NCBI GenBank assembly: GCA_964019055.1
Contig: OZ025208.1
Coordinates: 4,290,453-4,354,452 of the forward strand
DNA: 64,000 nt
Origin: Anthopleura xanthogrammica
Taxonomy: Eukaryota; Cnidaria; Anthozoa; Actiniaria; Actiniidae
Direction: 5' to 3'
In this document: positions 22,839 through 33,263 of the stretch, piece after piece
Position numbering within the stretch: the first letter of the stretch is position 1
How the letters are laid out: every line of letters starts with the position of its first letter
Program-made: the position numbers and the translations under genes
The notes under the pieces: model-generated
The model's input: the letters and a program-made list of their open reading frames with translations, nothing else
Databases searched by the model: none
What the model was told of the DNA's origin: nothing

Positions 22839-25800
22839 TTATAAGACAACTTGTAAGACACTTCTTTCTGGCATTTCCATTATGGTGGCGTTAATAACTG
22901 ATAGGACTACGCTTGCATCAACTCCTTCTTTTACAATCACTATGAAGTTACATGGGATGACAGCACCTCCTCCTGTCGCTGCTACTGCTGGCCAAGGTGG
23001 AAAGCTTTGGCAAGGGTCACTCATCTGTTGACTAGAAAAGTGTTTTTGTTTTGTGAAATTAATATATTATTTAATGATGTGTTCAAAGGGGAATAGCGAG
23101 GGGGGCGAATTTTGTGACTTTCCCGCCAAAATATTCTCATTTCCCGCCTTAATAAAAGAAAAGCCATATAAATAAATCCCCTCCCCCCTAAATTTTGAGA
23201 TATTGTGAATTAGATTAATTTAAAGTAAAACTTTAAAAACTTACATCATCATTACGCCACCTGATGTGCATGTAAATCCATCCAAAAATATTGATAATAA
23301 AAAAGTGAGTATATTAAGGGCCAGATTATATGAACCGGGCTTGCCCGGCTAAGCGCGGGTTTAGTCTCCCGGATTGTCTATAAAACACGCAGAATTTCAT
23401 CGTTATCTTTTTATGGGAAACCGGACAGCCGGCCCAGTTCATATAATCAGGCCCTAAGCATTAACAACTAAACATACCATTGAATGCTCTCAATATCATC
23501 GGAATCCAAGAGTTTTCGAAAGCAAGAGGATAGTCCTTGTGGGACACGGCCTATTGGAAGACCTGCTATTGTTTGTACAGTTTCATTCCGCTTGGGATCT
23601 GTAACTATTCTCCACATATATTGGGGTATGAACTCCAGTTCGGGAACCCAAACCAAGCAAGCGTTTCTGTCATGTTTGTTACCATATTCCTTGGTCACTT
23701 GAAGGCTAATAGCATTTGGCGGCTTTATCTGGAATTCGTGATAGCCTTTTATCATAATAATAATAATAATATAAAAATGCTTATATAGCGCACTATACAT
23801 AGTCTCAGTGCGCTTTACAGAGACGAAAATAAATTAAAATTTAAAACATCAAAGATGTTTAAGAAATAATTAAAATAAAGTCATAATAAAAGTCATAGTG
23901 TTCTTATTTGGGGAAAAGGTACGTCTTCAGTTTAGTTTTAAAAGTTGCCAGTGAAGGCTGGTTCTTGATATCCTCAGGAAGAATGTTCCAAAGACGCGGA
24001 GCGGCATGCTCAAAACGTCGATCACCATAGGACGAGGTTCTAGATGATGGGATCTTCAGTAAGTTCTTAGCTGAAGAGCGAAGTGTTCGAGAAGGCGTGT
24101 ACTCTGTTAACAGTCCAGACAAATATGGTGGTGACAAACCATTAAGCACCTTATATGTGAGCAGTAAGATCTTGTACTGAATACGAAGGTGTACTGGCAG
24201 CCAGTGTAGATCTTTAAAAATGGCTGTTATGCTATCACGGGGCTTCGCACCAACCACTAACCGTGCTGCAGTGTTTTGTATTCTTTGTAAGTTGTTTAGG
24301 TCAGTAGACGGCAGGCCATACAGAATGCTATTACAATGATCGAGCCTTGAGCTAATAAAGGCATGTACAAGGCATTCAAGGTGTTCATGAGTGAGGTAAC
24401 GACGAATTCGGCCCAGATTGCGTAGGGCTGCAGAAGAGGCTTTGCAAACGTTCTTGATATGTGTACGGAAATCGAGTTTGGAGTCAAATACGACTCCAAG
24501 GTCACGTACTTCATGTGAGAGTTCGATGGACTCGTCCCCAATGTCTATTGACGAGATACTTGATGGTTCTTTCACAAATCTCGAAGAAAACTGTATGATC
24601 TCAGTTTTACCTGGATTTGATTGCAACTTGTTATTCATATTCCAGTGGAAGATATCATTAATGCAAGCACGTAACTTTTGGAGTGCTGGTGATCTCCCAT
24701 CACGGTTCACAGCAATGTAAAGTTGCGTGTCGTCAGCGTAAATCATACAGTTCAGATCATGGCTCTTGACTATGTCTTCGATAGGAGAGGTATACAGCAA
24801 GAACAGCAATGGTCCAAGAACTGAACCCTGAGCTACACCATACTTGATTGGAATTGGTGTTGATATAGAATCATTGATCTTGACAACTTGTGAACGGTCA
24901 GTTATATAAGAAGAGAGCCAGTCAAGTGCTGTACCAGAAATGCCAAAGCTACCATGCAGACGGTCTAGAAGTATACGATGGTCAATGGTGTCAAATGCTG
25001 CTGACAGGTCAAGGAGTACAAGCACCATTTCGCTTTGGTTGTCCAACGCTCTCAGAATATCATTGGTGACTTTTACAAGGGCGGTCTCAGTAGAGTGGTA
25101 CTTTGTGTACGCAGATTGCATTTCAGGATAAAGATTGTAATAGTTTAGATGGGAATGAATTTGGTTGGCTACGGCTCTCTCGATGATCTTAGCCAAGAAA
25201 GGTAGATTGGATTTCATTTCTCTCTCCTTTTCACCTTCAAGCCGTGTAACATTTTCTAGAATACTTTTCAAAGCATCGCATTCAACAGAAAGTGTTTTGA
25301 TTTCTTGTATTTTGTCTCTTTCTATCTCTTCCGACAATACAGCAATACTTGAATTCTCTGATTGTTCTTGATCGTTTGCTACTGTTTTAGTGCTAGTCAA
25401 GATGTGATTGATAGAGGCTTCGATGTTATTATTCATCTGCTTTAGACTGGAGGCAAGGAAGTCCACTCTTGTGCCCGGTAGCACCTCTTTCAATTTCAGC
25501 AAGTTGTCAGTAAATCTTCTTTCGACTGTGCTTGCAGGTGTTGTAGGTTCCCTGCTTCTTTCCGATGCAGTCATTAGCATTGTTTCTTTGGACGATCCTG
25601 TTGGTAAGTTTTGCTGGTGTAGTTGGATGGAGGTTCTTAAAACTTGAAGTGGAGAAAGGCTTGGTTGAACACTTACAATATCCGAGGAGATATTGTTGAT
25701 GCTCTTGTAAAATGACCTGTGCTGCTCAAGCCTTTTGAGTCTCTTCTCTACAAAAAAAACAACACCTTTATAAGCAAGAAGTTTTTTTTGAGACATGTAC

Positions 25801-26103
25801 ATGAACTATAGTACCTTTTAGCTTTTCTGCCTCACTGCGGTGTTTCGTGAGAGATTGAGTTTCAGTTTCTATATTAGCTAGGTAGAGAACCTCTTGTTGG
25901 GCCATTTCTGGAAAGGGTTGTGCTTTGGAAGAGCTTTCAGTTGAAGTCGGCCCTGTTCTTTGTCTGTCCTTCATATCTTTCATGTTATCATGGGATGCAC
26001 ATTTGCTGCAGCAGCAATGTATAAAAGGACAGTTTCGCTTATGTCCTCGCAAGACACTTATCTTGCCATGAAGTCGGCACTTCACACAGGTTCGCCCCGA
26101 CAT
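22839..26103 (-). CDS. DM-domain gene with CUE/DMA-like and HIRAN-like parts, three exons, interrupted by a LINE
   Basis: Exon 1 (25815-26103) encodes a DM DNA-binding domain at residues 6-35: RTCVKCRLHGKISVLRGHKR then NCPFIHCCCSKC, with the spacing C-x2-C-x2-H, GHK, C-x4-C-x-C-x2-C. It ends at a GTACTA donor; the acceptor TTTTTTTGTAG at 25748 starts exon 2 in frame with EKRLKRLEQHRSFYKS. Exon 2 then carries FTDNLLKLKEVLPGTRVDFL and NNIEASINHILTS, like the CUE-type DMA domain of DMRT proteins. At 25217 a LINE interrupts it. The exon resumes at 23755 with KGYHEFQIKPPNAISLQVTK, NKHDRNACLVWVPE and GLPIGRVPQGLSSCFRKLLD (HIRAN-like, tentative) to a GTATGT donor at 23477. Exon 3 (22839-23031) ends the protein. 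Without the LINE it would be about 420 residues. It lies inside the 7.8 kb element as apparent cargo. Confidence 0.75.
23317..23455. mobile_element. MITE of about 139 bp in an intron of the DM gene
   Basis: AGGGCCAGATTATATGAACC at 23317 pairs with GTTCATATAATCAGGCCCT ending at 23455 as inverted repeats of about 24 bp with two mismatches. It lies between the donor at 23477 and the acceptor at 23032. No coding capacity. Confidence 0.8.
23756..25216 (-). mobile_element. 5'-truncated L2/CR1-like LINE, reverse transcriptase C-terminal part
   Basis: Non-LTR reverse transcriptase starting at SNLPFLAKIIERAVANQIHS (25216), with LVLLDLSAAFDTIDH, GVAQGSVLGPLLFLLYTSP and the catalytic MIYADDTQLYI (YADD intact), then HDL-like LHWLPVHLRIQYKILLLTYK and the end YLFPK at 23904. 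The 3' tail has the stem AAAGCGCACTGAGACTATGT..AGTGCGCTATATAA and finishes in an (ATT)n run at 23756-23771, typical of L2-type elements. Flanks ATGAAA (5') and ATGATAAAA (3') may be a degraded target duplication. The frame fuses without a stop to the upstream DM gene exon, giving a 632-codon open frame. Confidence 0.92.
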
Positions 26104-26437
26104 CTTTTCACTGTGTCTCTGTCATAAGAATCTTTGTGGGTCATTTATAAGTTGTTGCATGCATATTAATTAATTCCTCCTACTTGACTGTTTGTTTTAT
26201 TTTCTTAAGTTAAACACTCTTTTTCATTTATTCGACCAAATCGTCCCAATCATGTTTTTGCATTGTTTTCGTTTCCTGGGGGAATTGAGAACAGTGCAAA
26301 AACTAGTTTGGGAGTTCTAATTAAGAAATCCGAACAATGGCAACTGTATGACGCTAATTTGTTGATTGTTCCTTAATCCGTTGCAAACGTTTCTCATGAG
26401 CGCATAATTTAACGGCATTGAGTTTTGTTCACATAAA

Positions 26438-27400
26438 ATGTCATGGAAAGTGAACACTAAAGGAGGATCATGGCTTAATGGAGCTTCATATCCCATGAAA
26501 ACTAGAATTCAAATAATTTTAACGTATATAAATACAGGATCGACAGCTGCTACAGCAAGACAGGAAAGGGTCTCTTATAATTTTGTTTCAAAACTGATAA
26601 CTCAATTCCAACTGTCTGCACAGTTGGGCTAACGCTCGTTTGTTAACAGACGTTCTATGTGTATGCCAGAATGGATGAAATTATATATTGAAGCCCAAAT
26701 AATAATTTATCCTACAATTTATCCAAGAGAATGTGTTCAAATGATTGCAGATAATTTCAATCTTCAGCCTGGTGACCATCCATCAATTTCAGCGGTGAGA
26801 GGACTACTCAAAGAGCTCAATATAACACGAAAGAAGTGTATAACGGTAGCACGTGAACGGTACTCTCCGTATGTTATGCAATGCCGACAAGTATTTGTAC
26901 GTTGGCGAATGTGCATTGATCCTGCTAAAATGTACTTTTTTGATGAGACTGCTTTTAATACTGAGACAGATGAACGATCTTATGGGAGAACAGAATCTGG
27001 TTTTCGACTCCCTCCATATAGAAGAAAAAGTCCAGCTGTACCGAAATACTCTGTAATTGGTCTTTGTGGTTACAATGAAGGATTTATGCAAGCAATACCT
27101 ATTGAGGGAAACTTTAATACTGATTTAGTGAACGAAGTGGTAGAAAATCAGCTGCTACAACTTTTACAAAGAGATTCTTATCTTGTATGTGATAATGCAA
27201 GCATTCATAACAATGGCACTTTAACAGCGATACTTATGGCTAAGAACATTACTCTGGTTAAGTTGCCAGCCTACAGTTACGATCTGAACCCAATCGAAAT
27301 GTCATTTGGGCTCGCAAAATGTTTGGCAAGGAAAACTCCAGGTGCCTTTGAAGATAACCCAATGATCGCAATATTAGACTCTTTTTTTACAAATAAATAA
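26438..27400 (+). pseudogene. Tc1/mariner (IS630-like, DDE_3) transposase with one in-frame stop
   Basis: One frame of 320 codons interrupted only by TAA at 26630-26632: the pieces 26438-26632 and 26657-27400 are in phase with eight codons between. An N-terminal HTH (YINTGSTAATARQERVSYNF) precedes the catalytic core. Motifs are MYFFDETAFNTETD (first Asp), YLVCDNASIHNNG (second Asp) and LPAYSYDLNPIEMSFGLAK (third position). It is inside the 7.8 kb element and near its right TIR, so it may be the element's own transposase, with the pogo gene as an alternative. Confidence 0.85.
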
Positions 27401-27563
27401 CTTGGCTATTAAGAAATTTTATCGTAAAGCTTGGATCTGATCATGCACTGATCATGATATATTTTTCTATTGCTTTGGCATATGAAAATTGTAAAAATGC
27501 TAGCAAAAAACTAGGGGAAATGCTGCATTAAATGATTTATAAATGAAATAAACAAATCCACAT

Positions 27564-27734
27564 ACCTTGCTTCTCATTACTAATTAAACTTTGTACATTT
27601 ACTAGTCTCCTGTGTATTGCTCTTTGTGTCATATAAATTGTTCTGGTTCAGTGATAACGTCTATTAGTCACTAAATACCGACTAATAGTTAGAAACTAAT
27701 TTGATTTTGTTTCATGGTTCAAATACTTTTGCTC
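27564..27734 (-). repeat. Right terminal inverted repeat of the 7.8 kb element
   Basis: Ends CTTTTGCTC at 27734, followed by the TA at 27735-27736. It is the reverse complement of 19952-20122. Confidence 0.92.
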
Positions 27735-28043
27735 TAGTCACAGGGGAGAAGAGACCATCTCGGTCTCTAAGTATTTAGCTCGAAATTCATTTTAGCTAAA
27801 AAAGACCAAAAAATGAATTGTGCGATGACCCCGGGGTGGGCAAAAATCTCAATTTGAAACTTGCTAAAATAGTGTTCCTTTTCAGAGAAATCCACAGAAA
27901 ATCATTCAGATATTAGTCACAGGACAGAAGATACCCTCTCGGTAAGTATTTAGCTCCAAATTCATCTTGGCTAAAAAAGTCCAAAAATTGAATTTTTCAA
28001 TGACCCTGGGTTGGGCAAAAATCTCAATTTGGAACTTCCTAAA
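27735..28043 (+). repeat. Relic of the exon-like array: rest of one unit and one further unit
   Basis: Continues the unit broken at 19951, then a second unit with an acceptor-like TTTTCAGAG, a 54-nt open segment reading STENHSDISHRTEDTLS and a GTAAGT donor. The array-like sequence stops at 28043, where AATCCGTGGCAATTT follows. Confidence 0.88.
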
Positions 28044-28118
28044 AATCCGTGGCAATTTGCGCCATTTCTCCATTCTTAAATATTTTTATTTCAAGTTATT
28101 TTGATATTAACATCTTTT

Positions 28119-28430
28119 TACCGATTTACCGATTTACCGATTTACCGATTTACCGATTTACCGATTTACCGATTTACCGATTTACCGATTTACAGATTTA
28201 CCGATTTACCGATTTACCGATTTACCGATTTACCGATTTACCGATTTACCGATTTACCGATTTACCGATTTACCGATTTACCGATTTACCGATTTACCGA
28301 TTTACCGATTTACCGATTTACCGATTTACCGATTTACCGATTTACCGATTTACCGATTTACCGATTTACCGATTTCCGATTTACCGATTCACCTATTAAC
28401 CGATTTACCGATTTACCTATTTGTCTATTC
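28119..28430. repeat. (CCGATTTA)n minisatellite
   Basis: About 34 near-perfect copies of the octamer CCGATTTA, degrading to CCTATTTA/CCTATTTC variants at the right. Because no frame contains a stop, several long open frames cross it; they code only for FTDLPIYR repeats. Confidence 0.97.
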
Positions 28431-29487
28431 ACCTATCTACCTATTTTCCTATTTCAGCCTACGTCTTCAATTTATTATAATTTATTTGGCGGGCTGGTTC
28501 AGGTTTAAAATTTTCAAGTTTGACGTAGGGCTTATTGTTAGAGGGACACATAAAAAGACAGACAGACATAAGGGCAGAGCTTAATAGAGAAGGCGGGGAC
28601 GTATTGATCATGATATAGTGAAACTGTATCATAGATAGAGATGTTACGATGAAATGGTTATATGCATGCACTATATATCATCAAAGTTGTTTTCAACATT
28701 TTGATTTTCTTGTGTAATAGGGGGGGAGGGGGGACTTATTAATGACGAAATAGACAAATCGAGAGCGATTTTACTCAACTTCTTTCTTCTCTTCTCTTTC
28801 TTCTGGTTTTCTTTGCTCGGTTTTTATGGTCCTCTCTTTTTTTATCAGGGTGTTGTTTAATATATTTGTGTCACGGATTCCTCTTTCTTATCAGGGTGTC
28901 CGTTTATATATTTGTTTCATGGACTTCTCGAGCTCTCTTCCTTCAAGGCTCCTTGGCAACCGATCAGTTCAAGGTATATTATTATTTATGCCAAACAAGC
29001 TTTTCGTTCTTGCCAATAACAAAATAATTGTCCCATGATCGCTGTACTGCGGTATTGACAGTCTATTTCACCCTTAATGCCTTAATGCTATAATTCAATT
29101 TCAATTATCCAATTTTTCCTTGATTTTTGTGCAAGCGGTCTGGTCAGATCTTCAGAGTATAGGTCAAAAGACCATTTATTTTATAGCTTTTTCTTACACC
29201 GCCGGATATCTTTGACCCCAACGTCTTCCCCTTTTATCTAAATAAAATCCCTGTTCGTGATAATGTTTTATCATGAAATAAGTCTGCCGGACAAATTCAA
29301 TAGTACTGATTAGCCTCATTTGAATTTTTTATTAAACTTGTACGCTCAAAACATAACTTCAGCTCTCATGTAGGCATATATTATAATGCAATAATACATA
29401 TATTGACTAATATACGAGACAAGTAAGCAAATTATGAAAACTTAGTTCTGGTTAACTCAACTTTCCACTATGTATTTCAAGCTTTTA
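28431..29487. other. No gene seen
   Basis: AT-rich. A duplicated phrase TATCAGGGTGT at 28842 and 28891 is the only internal similarity noted. Confidence 0.4.
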
Positions 29488-29968
29488 TCAGATCATTTGA
29501 GGAAATTCATCCTCGGTTTCGTTATCTGAGTCATTGGGGCTGGTTGCTCCATTTTCTTTCAACTCTTTCATTACGTCTTTCATGAGGGGCACCTCAATGT
29601 ACCCCTCTTCTCCTCTACAAAGTGGGCATTGCCCATCTGTAGTGCTGTAGCTACGAACTACACATCTCTCGCACCCTAAAAATTGCTTACAACATTTGCT
29701 TGCTAAAGCAGGTAGCCCAGCTAAGCTAGTGCAAATTTTACACTCAAAACACTTAACCGCAATACCAGAACCCTTTGTGGTTGTTACAGCAGGGTTCAAG
29801 GAATTGCGCTCTTCGCGTAATTTCCTTATTTCCTCCTTTATCTCGTCAAACTTCTCTTCACTTGACTTCTTGGCTTCTTTTTTCTTGTTTTTGAAATCAA
29901 GCAGATCTTTGTAATCATTATCAGTTATAGCTGATATCTTTCTTGCAGAACGCCAATAGGAAGACCCT
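29488..29968 (-). CDS. RING-finger protein, last exon
   Basis: The exon starts after the acceptor TTTCTTTCTAG (29969-29970) with GSSYWRSARKISAITDNDY, continues through a charged coiled coil (KKEAKKSSEEKFDEIKEEIR) and a RING-type zinc finger: CFECKICTSLAGLPALASKC, then FLGCERCVVRSYSTTDGQCP and CPLC. An acidic tail ends at 29488. Upstream exons are not found within 400 bp. RING proteins usually act as ubiquitin ligases; similar coiled-coil/RING exons are multi-copy in cnidarian genomes as far as I recall. The frame is intact. Confidence 0.75.
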
Positions 29969-30392
29969 AGAAAGAAATTTGAACAGTTTAGGTTAGCTAG
30001 ACGTTAAATCTTTGTATATCGAAACCACAAAGACAAATGGGGATAACAAAAAAAAAAACATAAAAAGATTTCAGGAAAAGTTGGTGGAAAGTTTTACAAA
30101 ACTTAAATTTTCATTGTTCATCCAAAACGAAGCGAAGAAACAAACCAAAATGCGCCTTCTAATAAATGCGCGATACAAATGTTCTCCATCCCCCACCCCA
30201 CCCCTATAAGGAACCTTAAATTATATATGCGCATGCACATGTGAGTATCAATACTGAAGTCACTCCGCCTTGTACCGTCAAATGTACGATGTGTATGTCT
30301 TCATCATCATGGAGAAAGTCTTGATTTTATTTCATTGCCAGGACAATCAACCGAAACAACGATATATTAATAGAAGCAAAACATATTATGAA
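29969..30392. other. No gene seen
   Basis: Spacer between the RING exon and the end of the DIRS element. Confidence 0.4.
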
Positions 30393-30460
30393 CAGTAATC
30401 TATTCTACAACACTCATTCATGCTCAATTAAATTAAGGAATGGGAAAAATATTGATCAGC
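30393..30460 (-). repeat. DIRS split repeat B2
   Basis: 68 bp starting AGTAATCTATTCTACAACAC, nearly identical to B1 at 30719-30786 and in the same orientation. Confidence 0.9.
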
Positions 30461-30463
30461 GGT

Positions 30464-30492
30464 CTAAGCCAAGCTGGAACAGCTTGGCTTAG
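30464..30492. repeat. Perfect 13-bp hairpin in the DIRS terminal region
   Basis: CTAAGCCAAGCTG, loop GAA, CAGCTTGGCTTAG: 13 base pairs without mismatch around a 3-base loop, directly beside repeat B2. Confidence 0.9.
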
Positions 30493-30546
30493 GACTGTGT
30501 AGGAGAATACGACCTACGTGAATCTGGAGGGAGGGAGGGTGGGCCA

Positions 30547-30720
30547 TTTCTCCAACCAGTGTTCCGCTGCAACTGAGCAAGAAGGGAGTATTTCTGGTCC
30601 AATTCATATTTATAGCCATCCAGTTAGCGTCCTTCACATGCTTATGTACATTTAGCCGTTAATGAACTGATATTGTAAGTTATTTCATTCTTGCATATCA
30701 TTAGGAGTGTTGTGAATAGT
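30547..30720 (-). repeat. DIRS split repeat A2
   Basis: About 174 bp starting TTTCTCCAACCAGTGTTCCG, nearly identical to A1 at 42750-42923 in the same orientation. It abuts B1. Confidence 0.92.
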
Positions 30721-30786
30721 AATCTATTCTACAACACTCTCATTCATGCTCAATTGAATTAAGGAATGGGAAAAATATTGATCAGC
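30719..30786 (-). repeat. DIRS split repeat B1
   Basis: Copy of B2 (30393-30460) with a few differences, lying directly against A2. Confidence 0.9.
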
Positions 30787-30965
30787 GCCCCTGCACCTAT
30801 CCGTTACAACTTAACTAATATCCGACAATTCTACTTGGTATCCACTTCTCAAAACCATTTATTCCTAAAATATACCCCAATCCCTATCCCCCAAACCTAA
30901 CCCCACACCTAATTAAGGATTCCAGTTACAAATACGACACAGGTTGTTTGCAAGTTACTTTTACA

Positions 30966-32316
30966 TCATGGAGCCAGTCTTTTATTCGGGTTTTGTGTAG
31001 GGAATGCACAGACAAAACGTTTTAACTCGTTCATATTCTGCCAAGGGTTAGTCACACTCGTTACATCCTCAGAAACAAGCCTTGCAGATGCACTATCGGG
31101 ACTGAGAACCTTCGCTAACTGTAGATAATAAAGTGCAGTATGATGGCGGGACCACCCAACAGATCCATAATCTCAGATAATTCAGCCCCCTTGAGCGCCA
31201 GTGTAATTGCACATCCAGACCGAAAACCATGTAGTGTTTCACCTTCGTCCACTCCCATATCCTTTAAGTACACTTTAAGTCGGGCCTCGGCAGTAGAAGA
31301 ACTCATGGGTAAATCTTGAATGCCACCAGTGGATGTTGTTGGTCGAAATAAGTAACCACGGGTAAGATCAACCTTCATCTGGCGCGCTACTTCGATGTAC
31401 TCTTCAATACCTCGAATTGGACAAATAGTGGTCTGAGGGTTTCGACGAATTCCAAATACATTTTCATCACCATCTCTTAGCGTCTTGCCCCACACATGGT
31501 TAAACAAAAAACCATCATCGTTCGGGAAACGAAGAATTTCAGACACTTTCCTTTGACCCAGATCACCCGGGCGATCACCGCTAAAACACACCGTCTTAAA
31601 GTAAGCTTGGTCCCGAGCCAGGATAAACCGTTGAGAGGGCGTTTTGGCGTTGCCCAATTCCCGTTCCAGAAAACATGATAATTGCGTCAATTTATCAACG
31701 AAAAACGGAGTGGCCTGTTTAGGGGTGATCCGCGCCTGAAGCTGTTCAGCTGTGGCGAGGCGAAGGTAGTCCTTAACGGACTTGTCAGCAGCGGGATTGC
31801 CTAGCCCAAGACGCCGGTCCCATTCACCATCTCTCCCAGCAGTATGAAAAATTGAACGGAGCTTACCAATGTACGAATCGACTGTCTTATAAGACAGCCT
31901 TAAGGGACAGCCACATAAATGTTGGCCTCGTTGACCAAGATGGGCGCAACTGTTGCGGTGAACCTGGGTTTTTTTCCAGCTTTGTCTTTATAGACAAGAA
32001 AACGGCACAAGTCGCGCGGTGTCACAGTAGCTAAGGTGACGTGGCCTGGAAGCGCTGCTAGAAAACCTGAAAGCTCTTTTTGAAGGGAATCTTTCTGGTT
32101 AGAGTAACTGGTGGTTTTATCGTAGTTGTGTAACTGCCGCAACCGTTCGTCAATCTGTTCAAGATGAATAGTCAACGCTTCGTGACACCTTTCACTGGGA
32201 ACTGCCCTTCGTTTATAGCCACAACATTGACAAAACCGAAAATCACTGTCATTAGCGTGGGAACAAATGGGACACCTCACAGACGGCACAAAGAGCTTCG
32301 CAACAACAGGCAGTTC
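30966..32316 (-). pseudogene. DIRS tyrosine recombinase, two frameshifts
   Basis: The exon starts after the acceptor TTTTTCTTCTAG (32317-32318) with ELPVVAKLFVPSVRCPICSH, a zinc-finger-like C-x2-C..C-x2-C start. It continues as DLCRFLVYKDKAGKK, and near 31975 a homopolymer frameshift leads into VHRNSCAHLGQRGQHLCGCP and RLSYKTVDSYIGKLRSIFHT. The recombinase core has CFSGDRPGDLGQ (catalytic Arg) and LHGFRSGCAI (H-x-x-R). A second single-base frameshift near 31147 moves GWSRHHTALYYLQLAKVLS, with the final catalytic His and Tyr, into another frame, ending KRLAP at 30966. All catalytic residues are present in the DNA but no single frame holds them. Confidence 0.9.
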
Positions 32317-32540
32317 CTAGAAGAAAAACATGACGACACTAAGAAAACACAAGAAATTGACTTTATTACAACTAAGCACAGGGAGTCCACAGGCACTGGT
32401 AGAATCAGTGATTAGAATAAAATCTATCATGCGTAAATGCACGTGCTAGCTTTCGCACGAGCTTTTCAAGTCTGAATAAATTATCAGCTGCTAACGTTGC
32501 TAGCGTAGAATATAATGACAAGGGATGAAACTCCAAGAAT

Positions 32541-33263
32541 TTTTCGTTCTATCTGCGCCACGAGTAAGGGGGGACGGAAGCGGAAATGAACAATAGCACC
32601 AGAAATGAGCGTCTTCCGTTTGAAGGATAGCAGTAACAATGGAAGATAGCAGTAACAATGAAATTCCTTCCAAACCGTTCGACGAAATTCAATGGTAAGT
32701 CGCTGTTGTTTATCGTTAGATGTCTAGTTTATGCTGTACTAAGTCAGAGTAAAACATCATTAATTATTTGAATTTTCAGGCTTATCGATAATTACTCCCA
32801 AGTGCCTGGGACGTTTACTTCTGTGAAGGCCGTACAAAATAAGTACGAGTGTGAATACTCTTCGGATAAGAAGAACTGTTTGTCTATTGATTATATAGGA
32901 AGAGCTATAAAAAAGCTTTTTCCGGAATGCCAAAGAATACGTTCTAGAATAGGCAACGACAGATGCTATGTTTACCGAAATTTATGTGAAAAGCATGAGG
33001 CTGGAGCCGGTCAAACAACGTTAGAATGGAAAGACTTGGCCTTGCTATCCCCAAGATTTGAGTTTTCATTTGTGAAGATGAAAGAAGAGTATTGTGAGCT
33101 TTTAAATGCACAAAGCGACGAGACATGCGATGGCTATCCCGGAATACGCAGAGAAAGCTAAAATCGGAAGTAAAATCGTCGATTTTGATGACTACCTGTC
33201 AAATTTAGAAGACTCCATTTCCGCTTCCGTCCCCCCTTACTCGGGGCGCAGATAGAACGAAAA
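32541..33263. repeat. Inner 47-bp inverted repeat pair around the RFX-like gene
   Basis: 32541-32587 and 33217-33263 are near-perfect inverted copies including GAGTAAGGGGGGACGGAAGC. They could be the ends of a separate element inserted in the outer one, or part of a double-TIR structure. Confidence 0.8.
32639..33161 (+). CDS. Small two-exon RFX-like DNA-binding protein inside the long-TIR element
   Basis: Exon 1 (32639-32694) encodes MEDSSNNEIPSKPFDEIQ and ends CAATG|GTAAGT; exon 2 (32780-33161) follows TTTTCAG. The join is in frame and gives 145 residues (438 nt including the stop). The central part, SIDYIGRAIKKLFPECQRIR then SRIGNDRCYVYRNL, resembles the winged-helix of RFX-type proteins, where a short helix precedes R-R-x-G-x-R-x..Y-x-Y. 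That assignment is tentative. Splice sites and frame are intact although the surrounding DIRS element is dead, so it was brought in later by the TIR element. No transposase domain is visible; a role in transposition or capture of a host fragment are both possible. Confidence 0.65.

Larger units (their letters stand above)
19952..27734. mobile_element. Composite 7.8 kb DNA element, 171-bp TIRs, TA target duplication, with cargo genes
   Basis: The ends are near-perfect inverted repeats: 19952-20122 and 27564-27734, starting GAGCAAAAGCATTTGAACC and differing by very few bases. The element sits inside one unit of the exon-like array, whose consensus GATATTAGTCACAGG is split as GATATTA / TAGTCACAGG, so TA was duplicated as expected for Tc1/mariner and pogo. 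Inside lie a pogo-type transposase (20639-22665, +), a DM-domain gene (22839-26103, -) with a LINE inserted (23756-25216), a 139-bp MITE (23317-23455), and a Tc1/mariner-type transposase (26438-27400, +). Both transposases carry lesions, so this copy is probably immobile unless helped. Confidence 0.9.

Noticed and set aside
28049..28508. Two long open frames encoding FTDLPIYR repeats
   Set aside because: They are produced by the (CCGATTTA)n minisatellite, which has no stop in any frame on this strand; there is no start context or flanking domain.
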